Below the pieces are notes generated by a model. The model ran no database searches. It was not told where the DNA came from and saw only the letters and a program-made list of their open reading frames with translations. Below, one piece after another: positions 7,231-10,898 of a DNA stretch of 10,898 nucleotides (positions within the stretch are counted from its first letter, which is position 1; the number at the start of each line of letters is the position of its first letter). This DNA comes from an uncultured Synergistales bacterium (GTDB taxonomy: Bacteria > Synergistota > Synergistia > Synergistales > Aminobacteriaceae). Location of the stretch: the NCBI GenBank assembly GCA_905233335.1, contig CAJOED010000021.1, positions 1-10,898 of the forward strand. Direction: 5' to 3'. A program made the position numbers and the translations under genes.

Positions 7231-7265
7231 CCCCCTTATGAAGCAGTGAGGGGGAGAAAATTTTT
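7231..7265. terminator. Bidirectional terminator between the convergent GGDEF and flavin reductase genes
   Basis: CCCCCTTA (7231-7238) pairs with TGAGGGGG (7247-7254) in an 8-bp stem with one G-T wobble and an 8-base loop. On the plus strand it is followed by a T run at 7261-7265. On the minus strand it is followed by ATTTTCTTTATC. It can serve both genes, whose stop codons lie within 15 bases of it. Confidence 0.8.
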
Positions 7266-7268
7266 CTG

Positions 7269-7841
7269 TTACTTCTTCATGAGTTCAGCACCGACACGCC
7301 ACGCATGAGCGATTTCTTCTCCGACGCTGTAATAAGTGTTCCTGTACTGGTCGAACATTACGGCATTGATTTTCTTTGCGTCGATTTTGCCCTTCTCGTC
7401 AAGAACTTTCTCATCAGCAACGACATTAACGATAGTACCGACAATGCGCATTTCGCCGAAACATTCACGGTCTTCTACAAGCTCGCACTCCATCGTTACG
7501 GGGAACTCCTGAATGACGGGTGCGTCGACGCGGGAACTCTTCACGGCATGAAGCCCGGTGCGCTCGAACTTGTCGGCCATAGTGTTGCCGCTTGCTGTTC
7601 CGAGAAAGTCGGCCTCTTTGATGTGTGCTTCGTCAGCAAGTGCGACGGTGAAAGCCTTTTTTGCGCGGATATTCTTGAGGGTTTTGCGGTCGGACGCAAG
7701 GTTGAGTGCTATCTTGTCCATTCCGCAGATGCCGCCCCAAGCAACGTTCATGATGTCAACTTTCCCGTCTTCACCGTAAGTAGCTACCATGAGAACGGGC
7801 ATCGGAAATACAGCAGGCAGTGAGCCTAGATCTTTTTTCAT
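7269..7841 (-). CDS. Flavin reductase-like FMN-binding protein (flavoredoxin type)
   Basis: Cytoplasmic protein of 190 residues with the flavin reductase-like split beta-barrel fold, which binds FMN and takes part in electron transfer or NAD(P)H-dependent flavin reduction. Family features are the opening LPAVFPMPVLMVATYGEDGK, the NVAWGGICG segment at about 32-40, the strand IALNLASDRKTLKNIRAKKAFTV (split by the usual T-x-x-N-I element), and GNTMADKFERTGL at about 84-96. It continues with PVIQEFPVTMECEL, the typical strand that closes the barrel. ATG at 7841 has AAAGGAGA seven bases upstream. It stands alone as a single-gene unit with its own promoter and terminator. The electron donor and acceptor cannot be told from the sequence; a domain-only or oxygen-detoxifying role is possible. 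Confidence 0.86.
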   Translation of the reverse strand: MKKDLGSLPAVFPMPVLMVATYGEDGKVDIMNVAWGGICGMDKIALNLASDRKTLKNIRAKKAFTVALADEAHIKEADFLGTASGNTMADKFERTGLHAVKSSRVDAPVIQEFPVTMECELVEDRECFGEMRIVGTIVNVVADEKVLDEKGKIDAKKINAVMFDQYRNTYYSVGEEIAHAWRVGAELMKK

Positions 7842-7861
7842 GATATGTTCTCCTTTACATG

Positions 7862-7880
7862 TGATAAATTTATCATAGCA
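7862..7880 (-). promoter_or_regulatory. Extended -10 promoter with an overlapping 14-bp palindrome (flavin reductase gene)
   Basis: On the minus strand TGCTATGAT (7872-7880) is an extended -10 element. Its last bases overlap a perfect palindrome, TGATAAATTTATCA (7862-7875), which also covers the expected start of transcription near 7865. A protein dimer bound here would block RNA polymerase, so it looks like a repressor operator. The half-site spacing does not fit the FNR or CRP consensus, and the regulator is unknown. Confidence 0.55.
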
Positions 7881-7901
7881 AATTCGTCAAGCCCAACAAA
7901 A

Positions 7902-7930
7902 AAAGCCCCCCGCATTACACGGAGAGCCTT
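7902..7930 (-). terminator. Terminator of the HAD-PTS operon
   Basis: On the minus strand AAGGCTCTCCG (7920-7930) pairs with CGGGGGGCTTT (7902-7912) around a 7-base loop. The stem is 11 bp with three G-T wobbles. A run of seven T follows directly. It lies 17 bases after the PTS stop codon and just upstream of the flavin reductase promoter. Confidence 0.88.
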
Positions 7931-7947
7931 TATCCTAGAGAAAGAGA

Positions 7948-9816
7948 TTACACGTCTGCACCAAACTTCACGCCATCGTAGTCATCGCTGTTCGTGAGGA
8001 GAAGTACTACTGTGTCAGGGTGTCCGGCCTTCTTGATTTTCTCGCGGTCGAACTTCATAATCTTCTGTCCCTTCTTGACCTTGTCGCCTTCCTTCACGAA
8101 ATCCTCAAAGCCGTCGCCCTTCATCTCAACCGTATCAACGCCGACATGTATCAACACTTCCATGTCATTTTCGCCGCTGATACCGATTGCGTGTTTGCTC
8201 TCTGCCACTGAAGAAATTTCGCCGTCGATAGGAGCATACACATATTCATCTTCCGGCTGAATCCCAACGCCCTGGCCAAGTGTACCAGCCGCAAACGTCG
8301 GATCCGGGATCTCCGTATAGGGGATGACTTTTCCTGCTGTGCACTGTGCGATTTCTCCCGCTGATGATGTTATGACCGTCCCGAACTCCATAACTTTTTC
8401 GGGCATTGCTTCAGGGGCTGACGCAGGAGCGGCTTCTGCTTCGGGAGCGTCTTCCTTCCACATGATCCACGCAAGTACGAACGCTATACCGCCGGAGATC
8501 GCGAGAAGTATTGAGTACTGTACGGGCTGTGCTATCGTCAAGTAGCCGGGGATACCAGTAACGCCGTAAGCCTTTGCGCCGATTCCCGACAAAGCACCGT
8601 AGAATGCTCCGATTGTGCCGCCGATCATACCAGCGATAATGGGCTTGAAGAAGCGTAAGTTGATACCGAATATTGCAGGTTCAGTAATACCGAGTGCCGC
8701 AGAAATTGATGAAGGTACTGCTACGACTTTTGTGCGGGCATTGCGGGCCTTGAAGCCTATTGCGAGACATGCTCCGAACTGCGCAAAGTTCGCGGCTGAA
8801 GCTATCGGCATCCACGTGTTAAGTCCGCCCTCAACCGCAAGCATTCCGGCCTCTATGACGTTGTACATGTGGTGAAGTCCCATAACGACCGTCCAAGGAT
8901 ATATAGCTCCCATTACCGCCGAGCCTATCGGATTCTTCACGAGGATTTTTGCGCCCTCAAGAACCCACGTTTCGAGCTGTGAGAATATCGGCCCGATGAT
9001 TGTGAACGTTATGAATGTCGTTAATAATACCGTCGTGAAAGGCACAACGAACAGGTCAATCATTTCCGGCGTGTGTTTGTGAAGCCATTTCTCAATTGCG
9101 CACATCAGCCATACAGCAATTATGACCGGGATAACATGTCCCTGATAGCCGACCTTCTGGACGTTAATCACGAAATTCATAATGTTGAAGTTCCATGCAG
9201 GTATTGTTTCGAGATTTCCGACTACCCACGCATTGACGAGGTTAGCGTGAATCATAGCAAGACCGATGACTGCTCCCAAGAATGTATTTCCGCCGAACAC
9301 GCGCGCCGCAGAGATAGCAACGATAACAGGCAGGTACGCAAACGCCGTATTAGCGACCATGTCGAGGAAGTCATACCATGATGTGTTCGCAAATTCCGGG
9401 TAAACTTTGCCCATTGCCTCGACGAATCCCATCATAAGACCCGAAGCAACAATTGCAGGGAGAATGGGTACGAACACGTCGCCGACAGCCTTCAACATTC
9501 TCTTCCATATGGGCTGACCTGCCGCCGCCGCAGCTTTCACGTCATCTTTCGTGGCTTCCGTCATTCCCGTAACGCTCAGGAACTCCGAATACACTTTGTT
9601 CACCGTGCCTGTTCCGATGATGAGCTGAAGCTGTCCGTTGTTCTCGAACATTCCCTTCACGCCGTCAACGTTTTCGAGAGCTTTCTTGTCGACTTTCCCG
9701 TTGTCCTTGATGACGAGACGAAGACGGGTTGCGCAGTGTGCTGCCTGGACGATATTTTCACGCCCGCCGATGTGTGAAACGATCTGTTCCGCACATTTCC
9801 TGTAATCCAATGCCAT
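7948..9816 (-). CDS. PTS sugar transporter EIIBCA, sucrose/trehalose branch of the glucose superfamily
   Basis: Single-chain permease of 622 residues that imports and phosphorylates a sugar with phosphate passed from HPr. EIIB (about 1-85) has the phosphocysteine loop AAHCATRLRLV with Cys28. EIIC (about 104-453) is the membrane transport domain, with GLHHMYNVIEAGML (313-326), TWMPIASAANFAQFGACLA and the GITEPAIFG sugar-site motif (376-384). An Ala/Pro/Glu-rich linker (about 456-474) leads to EIIA (about 475-622), with VYAPIDGEI, His542 and the active LIHVGVDTV with His557. All phosphorylation residues are present, so it should be complete. The EIIC motifs recall ScrA-type sucrose permeases, but no sugar-6-phosphate hydrolase is in view, so the substrate is open (sucrose, trehalose or a beta-glucoside). 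ATG at 9816 has a perfect AGGAGGT seven bases upstream. It is the second gene of an operon, 21 bp after the HAD phosphatase. Confidence 0.94.
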   Translation of the reverse strand: MALDYRKCAEQIVSHIGGRENIVQAAHCATRLRLVIKDNGKVDKKALENVDGVKGMFENNGQLQLIIGTGTVNKVYSEFLSVTGMTEATKDDVKAAAAAGQPIWKRMLKAVGDVFVPILPAIVASGLMMGFVEAMGKVYPEFANTSWYDFLDMVANTAFAYLPVIVAISAARVFGGNTFLGAVIGLAMIHANLVNAWVVGNLETIPAWNFNIMNFVINVQKVGYQGHVIPVIIAVWLMCAIEKWLHKHTPEMIDLFVVPFTTVLLTTFITFTIIGPIFSQLETWVLEGAKILVKNPIGSAVMGAIYPWTVVMGLHHMYNVIEAGMLAVEGGLNTWMPIASAANFAQFGACLAIGFKARNARTKVVAVPSSISAALGITEPAIFGINLRFFKPIIAGMIGGTIGAFYGALSGIGAKAYGVTGIPGYLTIAQPVQYSILLAISGGIAFVLAWIMWKEDAPEAEAAPASAPEAMPEKVMEFGTVITSSAGEIAQCTAGKVIPYTEIPDPTFAAGTLGQGVGIQPEDEYVYAPIDGEISSVAESKHAIGISGENDMEVLIHVGVDTVEMKGDGFEDFVKEGDKVKKGQKIMKFDREKIKKAGHPDTVVLLLTNSDDYDGVKFGADV

Positions 9817-9837
9817 AAATAAAACCTCCTGTGATAA

Positions 9838-10677
9838 TTAGATTAAATGTAAATTCGCAAACGCCTTCGCTAAACCGTCCTCACTCACTGACGCGCAGAC
9901 CATATCAGAGAGTTTCTGCAGTTTCTCCGAACCGTTCGCCATACAGACACTGAAGCCAACTGTCTGTATCATTTCCAGATCGTTCATGCTGTCCCCGAAG
10001 CCTATAGTGTCGCTTATAGGTACTCCGAAACGCCTGCATATTATCTCAACGCCGAGTCCCTTGTTGAACTCCTTGTTGATGATTTCGCCGTTGATGCATT
10101 GCGATGATGTGTTGCCGACCTTCACTTCCTGCACTACAAAGTTGAACTCATCGCCCATTAACTTCTTGGCCTCGTCGAGCTGTTCCATTTTCTGGCACAT
10201 GATTACAACTTTGTACACGGGGGAGCCGTCATATTCCTTCATGGGTTTTATGCCGAGATTCCCCGCAAGAGCCTTCCGCCAGCGTTCGAGTTCACTGTTT
10301 CCCTCGCCCTGTCCGCTCAAGAACTCACCGAGATTCTCGTCGCCCCATGAGCCTTTTTCGGCCTCGATCGTGCAGAATACTCCGTGCTTGTGCAGTGCGT
10401 TTAGTGCAGTATCGCGCTGTTCGGGGGTCATAGGGTGGTCGTAGAGTATTTCGTCGTACTTTTCGCCGACAGCAACATAACCTCCTGCGCAGGAAATGAA
10501 GCCGTCGAACTGGTAGCGTAATAATGGCCTGAGCATGTCGGGATTACGGCCTGTGCATAAAAAAACTTTGTTGCCTTTTGCGCGTGCTTTCTCGATTGCG
10601 TCAACAGCACTTGCCGGTGGAGTATTTTCGCCCGGTTTTGTGAGTGTGCCGTCAATGTCCAAGAATATCAGCTTCAA
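9838..10677 (-). CDS. Cof-type HAD-superfamily phosphatase
   Basis: Cytoplasmic HAD hydrolase of 279 residues, the usual length for the Cof/IIB subfamily, which removes phosphate from sugar phosphates and related metabolites. Motif I is FLDIDGTL with nucleophile Asp7 and acid/base Asp9. Motif II is FLCTGR with Thr42, motif III is Lys206 in FNKG, and motif IV is GFGDSMND with Asp229 and Asp233. The cap domain lies between about residues 80 and 190. The start is TTG at 10677 (giving MKLIFLDIDGTL), because AGGAGG lies nine bases upstream. The ATG at 10695 would place that ribosome site inside the gene, and the ATG at 10776 lies within the promoter. Its place ahead of a PTS gene suggests a role in sugar-phosphate turnover, but the substrate is unknown. 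Confidence 0.9.
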   Translation of the reverse strand: MKLIFLDIDGTLTKPGENTPPASAVDAIEKARAKGNKVFLCTGRNPDMLRPLLRYQFDGFISCAGGYVAVGEKYDEILYDHPMTPEQRDTALNALHKHGVFCTIEAEKGSWGDENLGEFLSGQGEGNSELERWRKALAGNLGIKPMKEYDGSPVYKVVIMCQKMEQLDEAKKLMGDEFNFVVQEVKVGNTSSQCINGEIINKEFNKGLGVEIICRRFGVPISDTIGFGDSMNDLEMIQTVGFSVCMANGSEKLQKLSDMVCASVSEDGLAKAFANLHLI

Positions 10678-10686
10678 AATATTCTG

Positions 10687-10692
10687 CCTCCT
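10687..10692 (-). promoter_or_regulatory. Ribosome binding site that decides a TTG start for the HAD gene
   Basis: AGGAGG on the minus strand lies nine bases before the TTG at 10677. The nearby ATG at 10695 has no comparable site upstream of it (the preceding bases read CTCATGACCCTATT). The resulting protein begins at the usual distance before the FLDIDGTL motif. Confidence 0.75.
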
Positions 10693-10744
10693 CATAATAG
10701 GGTCATGAGCTGAAAAATTTTTTGTGAATGTGTTGAATGAAGAG

Positions 10745-10773
10745 ATTATAATATCAAAATTTTTATGAGGCAA
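10745..10773 (-). promoter_or_regulatory. Promoter of the HAD-PTS operon
   Basis: On the minus strand TTGCCT (10768-10773), a 17-base AT-rich spacer and a perfect TATAAT (10745-10750) form a sigma-70-type promoter. Transcription would begin near 10738, leaving a leader of about 60 bases. The -35 element abuts the T run of the upstream gene's terminator. Confidence 0.75.
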
Positions 10774-10774
10774 C

Positions 10775-10803
10775 AAAAAAACCCTCCCGCTTTTACGGAA
10801 GGG
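10775..10803 (-). terminator. Terminator of the gene at the right edge
   Basis: On the minus strand CCCTTCCG (10796-10803) pairs with CGGGAGGG (10782-10789) around a 6-base loop, with one G-T wobble, followed by seven T (10775-10781). It begins seven bases after the stop codon of the partial gene. Confidence 0.88.
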
Positions 10804-10809
10804 CTGAAA

Positions 10810-10898
10810 TTATTTGCTCTCGTGGTATTCTTTCTCCGTGTTTACGTTCCATATGCTGCTCTTGTCATGACTTCCCGACAAAATATTTTTCACCGCCT
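10810..10898 (-). CDS. C-terminal end of an unidentified protein (runs off right edge)
   Basis: A minus-strand frame is open from the window edge to a TAA at 10810-10812 and gives 28 residues, ending in AVKNILSGSHDKSSIW then NVNTEKEYHESK. A good terminator follows at once, which supports a real gene end. The SGSHDKSSIWNVNT stretch faintly recalls a WD-repeat blade, but it is far too short to assign and could be chance. The terminator between this gene and the HAD promoter shows that it belongs to a separate transcript. Confidence 0.55.
   Translation of the reverse strand, partial: AVKNILSGSHDKSSIWNVNTEKEYHESK

Noticed and set aside
7305..7823. Plus-strand open frame of 172 codons opposite the flavin reductase gene
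   Set aside because: It is antisense to a gene with clear family motifs, and its translation shows no domain.
7862..7875. FNR or CRP binding site
   Set aside because: The TGAT and ATCA halves are six bases apart, whereas both consensus sites have four between them. It is kept only as an unidentified operator.
9986..10444. Plus-strand open frame of 152 codons opposite the HAD gene
   Set aside because: It is a shadow of the HAD coding sequence; the Ser/Pro/Phe-rich translation is typical of antisense frames.
10678..10776. Longer N-terminus for the HAD phosphatase (ATG 10776 or 10695)
   Set aside because: The added residues fall over a -35/-10 promoter and the AGGAGG ribosome site, and they do not resemble the start of Cof-type proteins.

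Overview
This window comes from a bacterium with mid-range GC (close to half by eye) and compact operons with strong Shine-Dalgarno sites of the GGAGGTGA type. It carries a bacterial V-type (V/A-type) ATPase operon and a sugar phosphotransferase system. That combination suits an anaerobic, often host- or gut-associated bacterium such as a member of Synergistota or Bacillota. The lineage is an inference and cannot be settled from the sequence alone.

Layout. Bases 1-5879, all on the minus strand, hold the promoter-proximal part of a V-type ATPase operon. In transcription order it runs: coiled-coil stalk subunit (G/H type), I, K, E, C, F, and the first 239 codons of A, cut by the left window edge just before its Walker A loop. 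A good sigma-70-type promoter precedes the first gene. The genes are overlapping or tightly spaced, with one exception: a 387-bp gap between I and K. That gap holds a decayed second copy of the 3' end of the I gene, plus about 260 bp I cannot assign. The K subunit keeps the residues that bind Na+ in the Enterococcus hirae enzyme, so the complex is probably sodium-coupled.

Bases 6054-7223, on the plus strand and divergent from the ATPase operon, encode a membrane-bound GGDEF protein with about seven N-terminal membrane segments and a variant YGDEF signature. It converges on a flavin reductase-like protein (7269-7841, minus), with a shared bidirectional terminator between them. The flavin reductase gene has its own extended -10 promoter overlapped by a perfect 14-bp palindrome, a likely operator.

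Bases 7948-10677 (minus) form a two-gene sugar operon: a Cof-type HAD phosphatase with a TTG start, followed 21 bp later by a complete PTS EIIBCA permease of the sucrose/trehalose branch. A consensus promoter lies upstream and a terminator downstream. At the right edge (10810-10898) are the last 28 codons of an unidentified minus-strand gene, followed by its own terminator.

Together the window covers ion-motive energy conversion, sugar uptake, a flavin redox protein and a probable c-di-GMP signalling protein. I see no tRNA, rRNA, CRISPR array, insertion sequence or phage gene, and no clear new multi-gene system. The points most worth a second look are the I-gene remnant and long leader in front of the K gene, and the unusual GGDEF protein.
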